Shown here: one piece after another, positions 1 through 9,184 of the stretch | Numbering within the stretch: position 1 is the stretch's first letter | Layout: every line of letters starts with the position of its first letter | Source: Solimicrobium sp040544425 | GTDB taxonomy: Bacteria > Pseudomonadota > Gammaproteobacteria > Burkholderiales > Burkholderiaceae_D | Assembly (NCBI GenBank): GCA_040544425.1 | Contig: JBEONO010000023.1 | Coordinates: forward strand, 1 to 56,123 | DNA: 56,123 bases | Reading direction: 5' to 3' | The notes under the pieces: generated by a model | Database searches by the model: none | Told to the model about the DNA's origin: nothing | What the model saw: only the letters and a program-made list of their open reading frames with translations | Translations under genes and position numbers: made by a program

Positions 1-404
1 GTCGTTTCAGAATCGCCCGAAGCCTGCTTTGCATTAAACTTTTGCTAAAATTATCCATGGCGTAATCTAACACATTGGCTTAATGCGACAGAACCCAAAA
101 ACTGTGTGGATCTGGCAATTCCAACCAGCATAATCTCAAAGACAGTAGAAACTTTTCGACAATTCCAACCTTGGCAGCTAATACCAAATTTGGTGCCCAT
201 GGCTAAAATAATGTTACATCCAACCTCAGAATGCATATAGCCGAAATTAGTAACGCTTGCACTAGATGGCCACCTCAATTAATTACAGGTATTTTTACGC
301 TAGACCGGTAATTTCTAGGTCAGTCGCACCAACTAACGACATTTAGTCGCAACTTAATGTCGCGAGTCGCAATTACTTTGGCGCCCTACGACCTACAAAA
401 AGAT
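1..404. other. Non-coding stretch downstream of gyrB with short repeats
   Basis: No convincing gene is seen here; the longest frame (75 codons, minus strand) resembles nothing known to me. The stretch holds two direct copies of CAATTCCAACC (116-126 and 160-170) and a cluster of GTCGCA motifs followed by AT-rich bases at 323, 346 and 366, plus a reverse-strand copy in TTAATGCGACA at 80-90. CGACATT (337-343) and AATGTCG (356-362) form a perfect 7-base inverted repeat. Arrays of short transposase-binding repeats look like this in some insertion-sequence ends, so a relict element end is possible; this is inference only. Confidence 0.4.
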
Positions 405-2918
405 TTAAATATCAATATTCCCGGCCCGCAGCGCATTAGATTCAATAAACGCTCTCCGAGGTTCAACATCATCCCCCATCAAGGTAGTAAAGATCTGATC
501 CGCAGCAATCGCATCTTCAATCTGCACCTTGAGCAAACGGCGCACTTTAGGATCCATCGTGGTTTCCCACAACTGGCTAGGATTCATCTCGCCCAATCCT
601 TTATAGCGCTGTTTTGATACGCTGCGTTCTGCTTCATCACGCAGCCACAGCATGGCAGTGTGGAAGTCGGCAACAGCAGATTCTTTGGTGCGCTCGCCTT
701 CACCGCGTCGGATGAAAGCACCTTCGCCAACCAGACCCTTGAATGTCGCAGCAGCATTGGCCAGGACACGATAGTCGTTGCTTTCGATGAAGTCGGCATC
801 GATTGAACTGACGCGCACGTTACCGTGATACATGCGTTCGATGCGCAGGCTGAATCTTTCCGACAATTCATCGCTGGTAACGACTGCATGCACGCTCGGA
901 TCGTTGATCGCAGCAGTCAGGGCTTTGGCTGAAATCTCGGCATTCGCTGCGGTGTCCATCAGCAGGGTGACGCCGGTCATGATGGCGGTCAGCGCAGCAC
1001 GGTCAATCATGCGCGTCAAACGCATCATGATGGCATTGGCCAGATTGTATTGACGTACCAGCTCAGCCAGTGCTTCGCCTTCAATTGGTGTCGCGCCTGT
1101 GCTCGGGATTAACGCGGCATTGTTCAGTGCCACAGTCATCATGTACGTCGCTTCTTCTGCATCATCTTTCAGATAGCGTTCATCGCGTCCGGCTTTGACT
1201 TTGTATAGCGGCGGTTGAGCGATATAGATGTGGCCGCGCTCTACCAGTTCCGGCATCTGACGATAGAACAGGGTCAGCAGCAAGGTACGGATGTGGGCGC
1301 CGTCGACGTCGGCATCGGTCATGATGATGATACGGTGGTAGCGCAGTTTTTCTACGTTGAATTCGTCCGGGCCGATGCTGGTTCCGAGTGTGGCGATCAA
1401 GGTGGTGATCTGTTCGCTGGAGAGCATTTTTTCAAAACGGGCTTTTTCCACGTTCAGAACTTTACCGCGCAGTGGCAGAATCGCCTGGAATTTACGGTCG
1501 CGACCCTGCTTGGCTGAGCCGCCCGCAGAATCACCCTCGACGATGTACAGCTCACACAGTGCCGGATCTTTTTCCTGACAGTCGGCCAGTTTGGCTGACA
1601 GGCCCAGGCCATCCATCACACCTTTGCGGCGGGTCAGTTCGCGCGCTTTTCTGGCGGCTTCACGGGCGCGCGAGGCTTCGACGATTTTGCCGCAAATGAT
1701 TTTGGCGTCATTCGGTTTTTCCTGCAGATAGTCACTCAAGGTTTTGGCGACGATTTCTTCTACCGGGCCGCGCACTTCGGACGAAACCAGTTTGTCTTTG
1801 GTTTGCGAGCTGAATTTTGGTTCCGGAACCTTGACCGACAACACGCAGGTCAAGCCTTCGCGCATATCATCGCCGGTGACTTCGACCTTGGCTTTTTTGG
1901 CGTAGTCGTTTTCATCGATGTATTTGTTGATCACGCGGGTCATCGCGGCGCGCAGGCCGGTCAGGTGGGAGCCGCCGTCGCGTTGCGGGATGTTATTGGT
2001 GAAGCATAAGACCTGTTCGTTGTAGGCGTCGTTCCACTGCATTGACACATCGACCGAGATGTTGGTGTTTTGATCCGACATGCGTTCGCCGGTGGCCTGG
2101 AATATGGTCGGATGTAAAACAGTCTTGGATTTGTTGATGTATTCAACGAAGCCGCGCGTGCCGCCTTCGAACGCAAAGACTTCTTCCTTGGCGCTGCGCT
2201 GGTCGGTGAGCTTGATGCGCACGCCATTGTTCAGGAACGATAATTCGCGAATCCGCTTGGCGAGGATTTCATAGTGAAATTCAACGTGCGTGAAAATTTC
2301 TTCATCGGCCCAGAAATGCACTTCGGTACCGCGCTTGTCGGTGTCGCCAATGACTTTGATCGGTGAGCAGACCACGCCGTTAATTGTTTCAAGTTCACGG
2401 TTTTGCGGTACGCCGCGCACGAAGTCCATGGTGTGGACTTTGCCGTCACGACGAATAGTGAGCTTCAATAATTTGGATAAGCCGTTGACGCAAGATACGC
2501 CCACGCCATGCAAACCGCCGGAGACCTTGTACGAGTTCTGATCGAACTTGCCGCCGGCATGCAGTTCGGTCATGACGATTTCGGCCGCGCTGCGTTTTGG
2601 TTCGTGCTTGTCGTCAAACTTGATACCGGTTGGAATGCCGCGGCCGTTATCGGTAATCGAAATCGAATTGTCAGCGTGAATCGTGACGTGGATTTCGGTA
2701 CAGTAGCCCGCCAGCGATTCATCGATGGAGTTGTCCAGCACTTCAAATACCAGGTGATGCAAACCAGTGCCGTCCGAGGTGTCGCCGATATACATACCGG
2801 GCCGTTTTCTGACTGCTTCCAAGCCTTCTAAAATCTGGATCGATGAAGCGCCGTACTGGCTGTTATCTAACTTGGGTTGATTCGGTTCTTGATTGGAATC
2901 TGGCGAAAACTCGGACAT
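405..2918 (-). CDS. gyrB: DNA gyrase subunit B
   Basis: This is the ATPase subunit of DNA gyrase, which with GyrA introduces negative supercoils. The N-terminal GHKL ATPase shows EVLDNSIDE near residue 60, GRGIP near 95 and GGLHGVGVSCVN near 135. The TOPRIM domain shows EGDSAGGSAKQGRDRKFQ near 440 and DADVDGAHIRTLL near 520, and the conserved C-terminal KQRYKGLGEMNPSQLWET is present. I chose the ATG at 2918 because AAAGGTAG lies five bases upstream; a longer frame with 13 extra residues starts at 2957 but lacks a good ribosome site. The protein is 837 residues, normal for proteobacteria. It is the last gene of the dnaA-dnaN-gyrB run, 62 bases after dnaN. Confidence 0.97.
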   Translation of the reverse strand: MSEFSPDSNQEPNQPKLDNSQYGASSIQILEGLEAVRKRPGMYIGDTSDGTGLHHLVFEVLDNSIDESLAGYCTEIHVTIHADNSISITDNGRGIPTGIKFDDKHEPKRSAAEIVMTELHAGGKFDQNSYKVSGGLHGVGVSCVNGLSKLLKLTIRRDGKVHTMDFVRGVPQNRELETINGVVCSPIKVIGDTDKRGTEVHFWADEEIFTHVEFHYEILAKRIRELSFLNNGVRIKLTDQRSAKEEVFAFEGGTRGFVEYINKSKTVLHPTIFQATGERMSDQNTNISVDVSMQWNDAYNEQVLCFTNNIPQRDGGSHLTGLRAAMTRVINKYIDENDYAKKAKVEVTGDDMREGLTCVLSVKVPEPKFSSQTKDKLVSSEVRGPVEEIVAKTLSDYLQEKPNDAKIICGKIVEASRAREAARKARELTRRKGVMDGLGLSAKLADCQEKDPALCELYIVEGDSAGGSAKQGRDRKFQAILPLRGKVLNVEKARFEKMLSSEQITTLIATLGTSIGPDEFNVEKLRYHRIIIMTDADVDGAHIRTLLLTLFYRQMPELVERGHIYIAQPPLYKVKAGRDERYLKDDAEEATYMMTVALNNAALIPSTGATPIEGEALAELVRQYNLANAIMMRLTRMIDRAALTAIMTGVTLLMDTAANAEISAKALTAAINDPSVHAVVTSDELSERFSLRIERMYHGNVRVSSIDADFIESNDYRVLANAAATFKGLVGEGAFIRRGEGERTKESAVADFHTAMLWLRDEAERSVSKQRYKGLGEMNPSQLWETTMDPKVRRLLKVQIEDAIAADQIFTTLMGDDVEPRRAFIESNALRAGNIDI

Positions 2919-2980
2919 GGCTACCTTTGTTATATTGGTTGTTTCTACAAATGACACTGCAACTGCAATAGACCTGGAAA

Positions 2981-4084
2981 TTAAATCCGCATTGGCATGA
3001 CGACGTATTTAAAGTCGTCCTGACCTGGCACGGTGATCAGCGCTGACGAAGTTGAATCACCCAGGGCGATATTGATCTGATCGCATTTCAGGTTGTTCAA
3101 CACATCCAGCAAATAGGTGACGTTAAAACCGATATCGACGCTGTCGCCGTTGTAATCGATTTCAATTTCTTCGACCGCTTCTTCCTGATCGGCATTGGTC
3201 GAGCTGACCTTCATGCTGCCTGGCGTGATCACGCAGCGGATACCTTTGAATTTATCGCTGGTCATGATGGCGGCGCGCTGTAATGATTTGAGCAGGGACT
3301 CGCGACCAATCGAGAAATTATTCACATAGCCTTTTGGTACCACGCGATTAAAGTCAGGGAATTTGCCTTCGACCAGTTTTGAAATCAGTTCGATATCGGC
3401 AAAGTTGAGTTTGACCTGGTTGTTGGCGATATTGATTTGCACGATTTCATCGCTGTCTTCCAGCAAGCGCTGCAATTCGATAATTGTTTTGCGCGGAATG
3501 ATCACTTCCTGGCGCGCGAACTCCTGCTCGGTCGGTACCTGACAGTACGCCAGACGGTGTCCGTCGGTTGCAACGGCGATCACGCTGTTACCATCAACCA
3601 CCAGCAGCAGGCCATTCAGATAATAACGAATGTCTTGTTGCGCCATCGAGAAATGCACCATATTAAACAGGTGCTTCAAGGTCTTTTGCGGCAGGCTGAC
3701 GCTGGCATTGAATTGCTCAGCAACAGCGACAGTCGGAAATTCTTCCGCTGACAGCGTTTGCAGATTAAAGCGTGATTTGCCGGATTGCACCGTCATGCGT
3801 TTATTGGCCAGAGTCAGCGAGACTTCGCCTTCCGGCAAGGCGCGCAGGATATCCAGCAGTTTGCGGGCAGCGACCGTGGTGGCTGCGACTTCATCACCGG
3901 AACCGATAGCTGCATTTGTTGTAATCTGCACTTCGATGTCGGTGGACAGGAATGACACTTTGCTGCCATTTTTGCGGATGAGGATATTGGCCAGAATCGG
4001 CAATGTGTGCCGACGCTCGACAATACCACTCACGATTTGCAAAGGACGTAACAGAGTGTCACGATGGGTTTTAACCAATTGCAT
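2981..4084 (-). CDS. dnaN: DNA polymerase III subunit beta (sliding clamp)
   Basis: This is the ring-shaped processivity clamp that tethers DNA polymerase III and other polymerases to DNA. The 367-residue length matches the family. The start MQLVKTHRDTLLRPLQIVSG and the end FKYVVMPMRI are typical, and the ATDGHRLA motif of the central domain is present. A ribosome site AGAGGAT precedes the ATG. It lies 47 bases downstream of dnaA and is probably cotranscribed with dnaA and gyrB. Confidence 0.97.
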   Translation of the reverse strand: MQLVKTHRDTLLRPLQIVSGIVERRHTLPILANILIRKNGSKVSFLSTDIEVQITTNAAIGSGDEVAATTVAARKLLDILRALPEGEVSLTLANKRMTVQSGKSRFNLQTLSAEEFPTVAVAEQFNASVSLPQKTLKHLFNMVHFSMAQQDIRYYLNGLLLVVDGNSVIAVATDGHRLAYCQVPTEQEFARQEVIIPRKTIIELQRLLEDSDEIVQINIANNQVKLNFADIELISKLVEGKFPDFNRVVPKGYVNNFSIGRESLLKSLQRAAIMTSDKFKGIRCVITPGSMKVSSTNADQEEAVEEIEIDYNGDSVDIGFNVTYLLDVLNNLKCDQINIALGDSTSSALITVPGQDDFKYVVMPMRI

Positions 4085-4131
4085 AAGACTATCCTCTAGT
4101 TAATTTAATGAATAAAGACTGCGATGCACTG

Positions 4132-5526
4132 TCAGCCTTTCAGGGTTTGTTCTAACACGTGTAATTCATGATTGCATTCCGGATTCTTGCTCCGGTCTGC
4201 GGTAATCTTGCGCACGGCATGCAGCACCGTGGTGTGGTCGCGCCCACCGAACAGTTCGCCGATTTCGGGCAAACTTTTCTGGGTCAGTTCTTTGGCCAGA
4301 TACATCGCAATCTGGCGCGGTCTGGCGATATTGGCCGGGCGGCGTTTGGAATACATGTCCGCGACTTTGATATTGAAAAAATCGGCTACGGTTTTCTGGA
4401 TGTTCTCAACCGAGATCTGGCGGTTTTGCACCGACAGCAAATCTTTCAACGCTTCCTTGACGACATCGATGGTGATGTCTTTACCGTGAAAGCGCGAGTA
4501 AGCCAGAATCTTGCGCAGTGCCCCTTCCAGTTCGCGCACATTGGAGCGCAAATGTTTGGCGACAAAAAACGCCACATCATCGGAAAAATTGACGCCTTCC
4601 TGCTTGGCTTTCTTGAGCAGAATTGCTACGCGCATTTCGAGTTCGGGCGGTTCAATCGCAACGGTCAGGCCGGAATCGAAGCGTGAGATCAGGCGGTCAT
4701 CCATGCCGGTAATCTGTTTTGGATAGGTATCACTGGTGATGATGATTTGTTTTTTTGCTGCGATCAGGGCTTCAAAAGCGTAGAAAAATTCTTCCTGCGT
4801 GCGGTTCTTTCCGGCGAAGAATTGAATATCATCGATCAGCAGCAGATCCAGCGAATGGTAGTACCGCTTGAATTCGTCAAAGCCCTTGCGCTGATAAGCC
4901 GTGACCACGTCGCGCACATATTGCTCGGCATGGATGTAGCGGATCTTGGCATTCGGGTTGTCGATCAAAATCTGATTGCCGATCGCGTGAATCAAGTGAG
5001 TCTTACCCAGACCGACGCCACCGTAAAGAAATAGCGGGTTGTAAGATACGCCAGGATTGTTGGCAACCTGAATCGCGGCCGCACGGGCCAGTTGATTGGC
5101 CTTACCGGTCACAAAGCTGTCAAAGGTTAGCGCATTGTTGATGCGACTTTGATCGCGCTTTGGCGTTTCAATAATGGTGGTCGGACGAACTTCTTCCGGG
5201 CCTTTGATTTCGTCGGCACTCAAACCAAGTTCGGAATCGGCGGACATATCGATGGTAACGCCGTTCGGTTTTCTGACAGTTGCAAGGCGCGGGTCGAGGA
5301 TGAACTGGACGTCGACCAGGTCGCTCCAGAATTGTGCTGCTAATTCGGTAATGCGGTTGGCGAATTGAGTTTTGACCCAATCCAATTTAAAACGATTGGG
5401 CGCAGCGATGCGCAACTTGCCTTCCACGTAGTCAAGCGGGGTAAGCGGTTTTATCCAAGCGCTAAATTGTTGAGGAGTTAATTCCTGCTCTAATTGAGCC
5501 GAACAAGCCTGCCAGAAATTTTCCAT
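4132..5526 (-). CDS. dnaA: Chromosomal replication initiator protein DnaA
   Basis: DnaA binds DnaA boxes at oriC and melts the origin. The 464-residue protein shows the N-terminal DnaB-interacting domain (MENFWQACSAQLEQELTPQQ), an AAA+ core with Walker A GGVGLGKTH near residue 170 and Walker B LLLIDDIQF near 230, and the C-terminal DNA-binding signature GGRDHTTVLHAVRKI near 425-440. The ribosome site is weak. A perfect DnaA box lies about 200 bases upstream of the start, which fits autoregulation and an adjacent origin. Confidence 0.97.
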   Translation of the reverse strand: MENFWQACSAQLEQELTPQQFSAWIKPLTPLDYVEGKLRIAAPNRFKLDWVKTQFANRITELAAQFWSDLVDVQFILDPRLATVRKPNGVTIDMSADSELGLSADEIKGPEEVRPTTIIETPKRDQSRINNALTFDSFVTGKANQLARAAAIQVANNPGVSYNPLFLYGGVGLGKTHLIHAIGNQILIDNPNAKIRYIHAEQYVRDVVTAYQRKGFDEFKRYYHSLDLLLIDDIQFFAGKNRTQEEFFYAFEALIAAKKQIIITSDTYPKQITGMDDRLISRFDSGLTVAIEPPELEMRVAILLKKAKQEGVNFSDDVAFFVAKHLRSNVRELEGALRKILAYSRFHGKDITIDVVKEALKDLLSVQNRQISVENIQKTVADFFNIKVADMYSKRRPANIARPRQIAMYLAKELTQKSLPEIGELFGGRDHTTVLHAVRKITADRSKNPECNHELHVLEQTLKG

Positions 5527-5719
5527 GAATCTTTTATAAGTGAGTTTGTTGCAGTGACTTGAGTAATTCCATTGTCAGCCGGTGACAGGGAATGACGGTG
5601 GTTCTTGTGTGCTCTGGTCCGCCAACACACGATTGCATGATCTTGGTCAATCTGGTTATGCAATTTCAACGACCCGACTTAAAACTGCCAAAGCGATATT
5701 CTAACCGCGACTGGGTAAG

Positions 5720-5728
5720 TTATCCACA
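5720..5728 (+). promoter_or_regulatory. Perfect DnaA box
   Basis: The sequence TTATCCACA matches the consensus DnaA box exactly. It lies about 190 bases upstream of the dnaA start and just before an AT-rich stretch. Confidence 0.75.
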
Positions 5729-5961
5729 GGCTGGGCGCTTATTTTTTGTTGCGTTGTTTTGTGCCTGTTGAAATAAAAGTATCTGTTTTTATTAACGTTT
5801 CCTGATGGATGCGTTCCCATTTCGGGCTGCGTCATGGCCGCGGGAACTCTGAGTCACATCGCAGTTCACCTCGCTAAAAACAACACAATGAGTAACTTGC
5901 GAAACCCGCTCATCGCGCTGCACCGGGTTCGCCTGCCCCCTGAAATTTTTACGCTTTTGAC

Positions 5962-5991
5962 TTGACAGTAAAGCCCAAAATGCTGTCTAAT
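5962..5991 (+). promoter_or_regulatory. Putative sigma-70 promoter of rpmH-rnpA
   Basis: A perfect -35 hexamer TTGACA (5962-5967) is followed after 18 bases by TCTAAT (5986-5991), a good -10. It would give an untranslated leader of about 205 bases before rpmH. Confidence 0.65.
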
Positions 5992-6204
5992 CGCAGGTTC
6001 TCTGCCATCCAACTCATTTTTGGCGAATCCCGGCTAGGTCCTGGAATTGCATGAATCAGATTTAAGCAGCAAGCCGGAATGATCACAGAGCAGAAGAGAG
6101 CAGAACTAATGCGCAGTCAGGGCGCAATGCATACCCAAGGGTTTCATGCAAAGCCCTAACCCCAAAATGAACCGATTTTTATTTGCTAGATTAGCGAGAC
6201 TAAC

Positions 6205-6339
6205 ATGAAACGTACTTACCAACCTTCCGTCGTACGCCGCAAGCGCACCCATGGTTTCCGTGCCCGTATGGCTACCCGTGGCGGCCGCGCCGTATTAAAT
6301 GCTCGTCGCGCCAAAGGCCGCAAGCGTCTGGCAGTATAA
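6205..6339 (+). CDS. rpmH: 50S ribosomal protein L34
   Basis: This is the 44-residue L34 protein of the large ribosomal subunit. The translation begins MKRTYQPSVVRRKRTHGFRA and ends RRAKGRKRLAV, with the very high Arg/Lys content and exact length of the family. It starts the rpmH-rnpA-yidD-yidC cluster and faces away from dnaA, the usual arrangement in proteobacteria. Confidence 0.97.
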   Translation: MKRTYQPSVVRRKRTHGFRARMATRGGRAVLNARRAKGRKRLAV

Positions 6340-6361
6340 GTTACCGTCTGAAAAAGTAGTC

Positions 6362-6380
6362 GGCTGATGATGCATCAGCC
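6362..6380 (+). other. Perfect short hairpin between rpmH and rnpA
   Basis: GGCTGATG and CATCAGCC form an 8-base-pair stem with a 3-base loop, 22 bases after the rpmH stop. No T-run follows, so it is not a classic terminator. It could be a processing or attenuation site that sets the ratio of abundant L34 to scarce RnpA. Confidence 0.45.
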
Positions 6381-6475
6381 AAATTAACCCCGGCGGTGTT
6401 GTACAACATAATCGTTAAAACTATGTCGCAACATGTTCGCAAACAGTATTCGCGTTAATTGAGATTACTTAATCC

Positions 6476-6901
6476 ATGACTGGCAATTTTGAACGCACAC
6501 GTCGTATCGTTAAAACGGATGAGTTTTCATCCGTTTTTCGTTTGAAGCCCGTTTTTAAGACTGATCATCTGGTTTTATATGCGCGTCCGAACTCCTTGTC
6601 TCATGCGCGTTTGGGAGTGGTCGCTGCAAAACGGCTGGCTCCCCGCGCGGTAACGCGCAATGCCGTCAAGCGTGCAGTGCGGGAAGGATTTCGGCAATCC
6701 GAACTGCTCAGCACCCTGGGTCTGGATTGCGTGGTGCGGCTATCCAAATCGTTGGGCAGCAAAAGTGAACCGGCTTGCAGTGTCGATATTCAGGCAGTGT
6801 TATTTGACGAGGTGAAGAAGTTATTTGCCATCCCCGCCAAATTCAGCAAGGTGCTCGAAGCGACGTCGGCTGATCACAGCGTCAATGGAGTAACGGGATG
6901 A
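6476..6901 (+). CDS. rnpA: Ribonuclease P protein component
   Basis: This is the protein cofactor of RNase P, which with the RNA subunit trims the 5' leader of pre-tRNAs. The family signature RNAVKRAVREGFRQ (RNR motif) lies near residues 60-75, and the N-terminal TDEFSSVF is typical. At 141 residues it is a little longer than the E. coli protein. Its TGA stop overlaps the yidD ATG, which suggests coupled translation. Confidence 0.93.
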   Translation: MTGNFERTRRIVKTDEFSSVFRLKPVFKTDHLVLYARPNSLSHARLGVVAAKRLAPRAVTRNAVKRAVREGFRQSELLSTLGLDCVVRLSKSLGSKSEPACSVDIQAVLFDEVKKLFAIPAKFSKVLEATSADHSVNGVTG

Positions 6902-7263
6902 CATCTCTGTTCTTGTTTTTGGTCCGCGCCTACCAACTCACCATCAGCCCGTATCTTGGGCAAAATTGCCGATTCTATCCGAGCTGTTCTGCCTACGCCG
7001 ATATCGCGATCCGTCGCCATGGCGTGGTCAAAGGCGCACTGCTATCCGGAAGGCGGCTGTGCAAATGCCATCCCTGGCATGAAGGTGGTGTCGATCTGGT
7101 GCCCGAGCTGGAAATTAATACCGGGCAGCCATGTGATATTCCACCGCAAACTAGATTAAAATTGGCGCGCTCTTCAACCGGCGATTTAAGAAATTCAGCG
7201 ATGAATCACAGCATCCCGGTTTCCGCGCCGCCCTCGAATCAACCTCACTTTACAACTGATTAA
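6898..7263 (+). CDS. yidD: Membrane protein insertion efficiency factor YidD
   Basis: YidD is a small inner-membrane-associated protein that assists YidC-dependent insertion. The conserved N-terminal part reads YQLTISPYLGQNCRFYPSCS, with the family cysteines, followed by HGVVKGALLSGRRLCKCHPW. The start codon overlaps rnpA by four bases. The protein is 121 residues; the conserved YidD region ends near residue 70-75 and the remaining 45 or so residues are a low-conservation polar tail ending just before yidC. Confidence 0.92.
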   Translation: MTSLFLFLVRAYQLTISPYLGQNCRFYPSCSAYADIAIRRHGVVKGALLSGRRLCKCHPWHEGGVDLVPELEINTGQPCDIPPQTRLKLARSSTGDLRNSAMNHSIPVSAPPSNQPHFTTD

Positions 7264-7281
7264 GCCAATTGGATTGCATTT

Positions 7282-9009
7282 ATGAATAAGCGTATCGTCT
7301 TGTGGATAGTCTTCTTAATGTCGCTGTTGCTGCTCTGGGAGCGCTGGCAGACATTTAACGGCAGACCGTCCATGTTTTTCCCAAGTACGACTCAGGTTGT
7401 AAAGACTGATGCGACTAAATCCGGGTCGTCTGGGTCGAACCTTCCGGCCAGCGCCGCTAACAGCGTGTCCAGCTTAAACAGTTTGCCGGACGGTACAACT
7501 GGCGCAGCGGTGCACGGAGAAGTCATCACGATCATTACCGACTTGTTCAAAGCGGAAATCGACACGGTCGGCGGCGAACTTTGTCATCTTGAATTGCTCA
7601 AGCAAAAAGAAGACGTCGACACTTCATTTGGCAGTGGATGGAAAGCATTGTTCGCAGGCAGTAAGGATAACCACGCCGACATACCTAACGTTGTCCTGTT
7701 TGATCGCAGCGACAAGCGCACCTACCTGGCGCAAACCGGTTTGCTTGATCTGTCGACCAGTCATGTTGCTCTTCCCAACCATAAGTCCTTATTTACCGCA
7801 CAACCCGGATTGAGAACGCTTGATGCATCTGGCCAGGTTCAGCTTGTGTTGGACGCTGAACAAAATGGTCTGAAACTGGTGAAGACTTTCACATTCAAAA
7901 AAGGCTCATATTCGATCGATCTGACACATCAGGTCATCAATAACTCTGCGGCCGCACTGACTCCTTCACTGTATATGCGGATTGTCCGCGACGGTGGCAA
8001 ATTGGCTGGCGAATCGCGTTTCTACAGCACTTTTACAGGCCCTGCTATTTTTGACGCCAATAATCATAAAATGGAAACGCTGGCCTTCGACAAAATCGAA
8101 AAAGGCGACAAGCTGAATCTCGAGAAAGCTGACAGCGGCTGGTTTGCGATGGTTCAGCATTACTTTGTTTCTGGCATCATCCCGCAGGACAAATTGCCGC
8201 GTGAGCTCTTCGTCAAGAAGCTGGAAGACACCAATTTGTACGCAACTGGCAGTATCATTTCGATGAGTACGGTGCCACCAGGCGCCTCTGAAACGGTGAC
8301 TGCTCAGATTTATTCCGGTCCACTCGTGACCTCGACTCTGGAAAAAGTTGCACCTGGATTTGATTTGACCAAAGACTACGGCTGGACCTCGATCGTTGCC
8401 AAGCCAGTATTTTGGCTAATGGATGAAATCCATAACCTGTTAGGAAACTGGGGTTGGACAGTGATCGTTCTGACTCTGGTGATCAAATTGGCGTTCTTTC
8501 CGCTGTCGGCAGCAAGTTTTCGCAGTATGGGAAAAATGAAATTGCTGACACCGAAAATGACCGAGATTCGAGAGCGTCATAAGGAAGATCCGCAAAAAAT
8601 GAACCAGGCGATGATGGAATTGTACAAGACCGAAAAGGTCAATCCACTGGGCGGTTGTTTGCCGATCCTGATTCAGACTCCGGTGTTTATGGCGCTGTAT
8701 TCTGTCGTCTTGCAGAGTGTCGAATTCCGCAATGCGCCGTGGCTGGGTTGGATCCATGATCTTTCAACGCCAGACTCATTCCTGCTGTTGCCGGTCTTGA
8801 TGGCCGTGTCGATGTTCATCCAGACCAAATTGAATCCTGCCCCGGCAGATCCGATGCAAGCCAAGATGATGATGATCATGCCGCTCGTGTTTTCGGTGAT
8901 GTTCTTCTTCTTCCCGGCTGGTCTGGTGCTGTACTGGGTTGTGAATAACGTCTTATCAATCGCTCAACAGTGGGTGATCACCAAAAACATGGCTGGCGCG
9001 AAGAAGTAA
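7282..9009 (+). CDS. yidC: Membrane protein insertase YidC
   Basis: YidC inserts and folds inner-membrane proteins, alone or with SecYEG. The 575-residue protein has an N-terminal membrane anchor, a large periplasmic beta domain at about 70-350, and the conserved C-terminal five-helix core from about 385 (WGWTVIVLTLVIKLAFFPLS, then NPLGGCLPILIQTPVFMALY). This is the Gram-negative form. It begins 18 bases after yidD and is followed by a strong terminator. Confidence 0.97.
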   Translation: MNKRIVLWIVFLMSLLLLWERWQTFNGRPSMFFPSTTQVVKTDATKSGSSGSNLPASAANSVSSLNSLPDGTTGAAVHGEVITIITDLFKAEIDTVGGELCHLELLKQKEDVDTSFGSGWKALFAGSKDNHADIPNVVLFDRSDKRTYLAQTGLLDLSTSHVALPNHKSLFTAQPGLRTLDASGQVQLVLDAEQNGLKLVKTFTFKKGSYSIDLTHQVINNSAAALTPSLYMRIVRDGGKLAGESRFYSTFTGPAIFDANNHKMETLAFDKIEKGDKLNLEKADSGWFAMVQHYFVSGIIPQDKLPRELFVKKLEDTNLYATGSIISMSTVPPGASETVTAQIYSGPLVTSTLEKVAPGFDLTKDYGWTSIVAKPVFWLMDEIHNLLGNWGWTVIVLTLVIKLAFFPLSAASFRSMGKMKLLTPKMTEIRERHKEDPQKMNQAMMELYKTEKVNPLGGCLPILIQTPVFMALYSVVLQSVEFRNAPWLGWIHDLSTPDSFLLLPVLMAVSMFIQTKLNPAPADPMQAKMMMIMPLVFSVMFFFFPAGLVLYWVVNNVLSIAQQWVITKNMAGAKK

Positions 9010-9062
9010 TTAATTATCGCGATCGGGCATGAATTTCTTTGTGCCGCACGCCACATAGTTGT

Positions 9063-9091
9063 AAAAAGCCTGCGCATTTTGCAGGCTTTTT
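9063..9091 (+). terminator. Rho-independent terminator after yidC
   Basis: AAAAAGCCTGC, a 7-base loop, and GCAGGCTTTTT form a stable GC-rich stem followed by a T-run, 53 bases after the yidC stop. Confidence 0.85.
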
Positions 9092-9184
9092 CTTTCCCCC
9101 GCTTCCTTTGTATTAAATCTGCACATAGACTGTCAGCATTGAAGTAGCTGCCGCAAAAAAAGCAGAGTCAGAAACCCGGTTATT

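Larger units (their letters stand above)
5527..6204. other. dnaA-rpmH intergenic region, oriC candidate
   Basis: This 678-base non-coding gap separates divergent dnaA and rpmH, a common place for oriC in proteobacteria. It contains one perfect DnaA box at 5720-5728, followed at about 5740-5800 by an AT-rich stretch that could unwind, and the rpmH promoter at 5962-5991. I found no second perfect box by eye, so the origin assignment rests mainly on context. A GC-skew calculation over the chromosome would decide. Confidence 0.5.

Noticed and set aside
51..278. 75-codon minus-strand frame at the left edge
   Set aside because: No family resemblance, no ribosome site noted, and it covers the repeat-bearing stretch; random open frame is the simpler reading.
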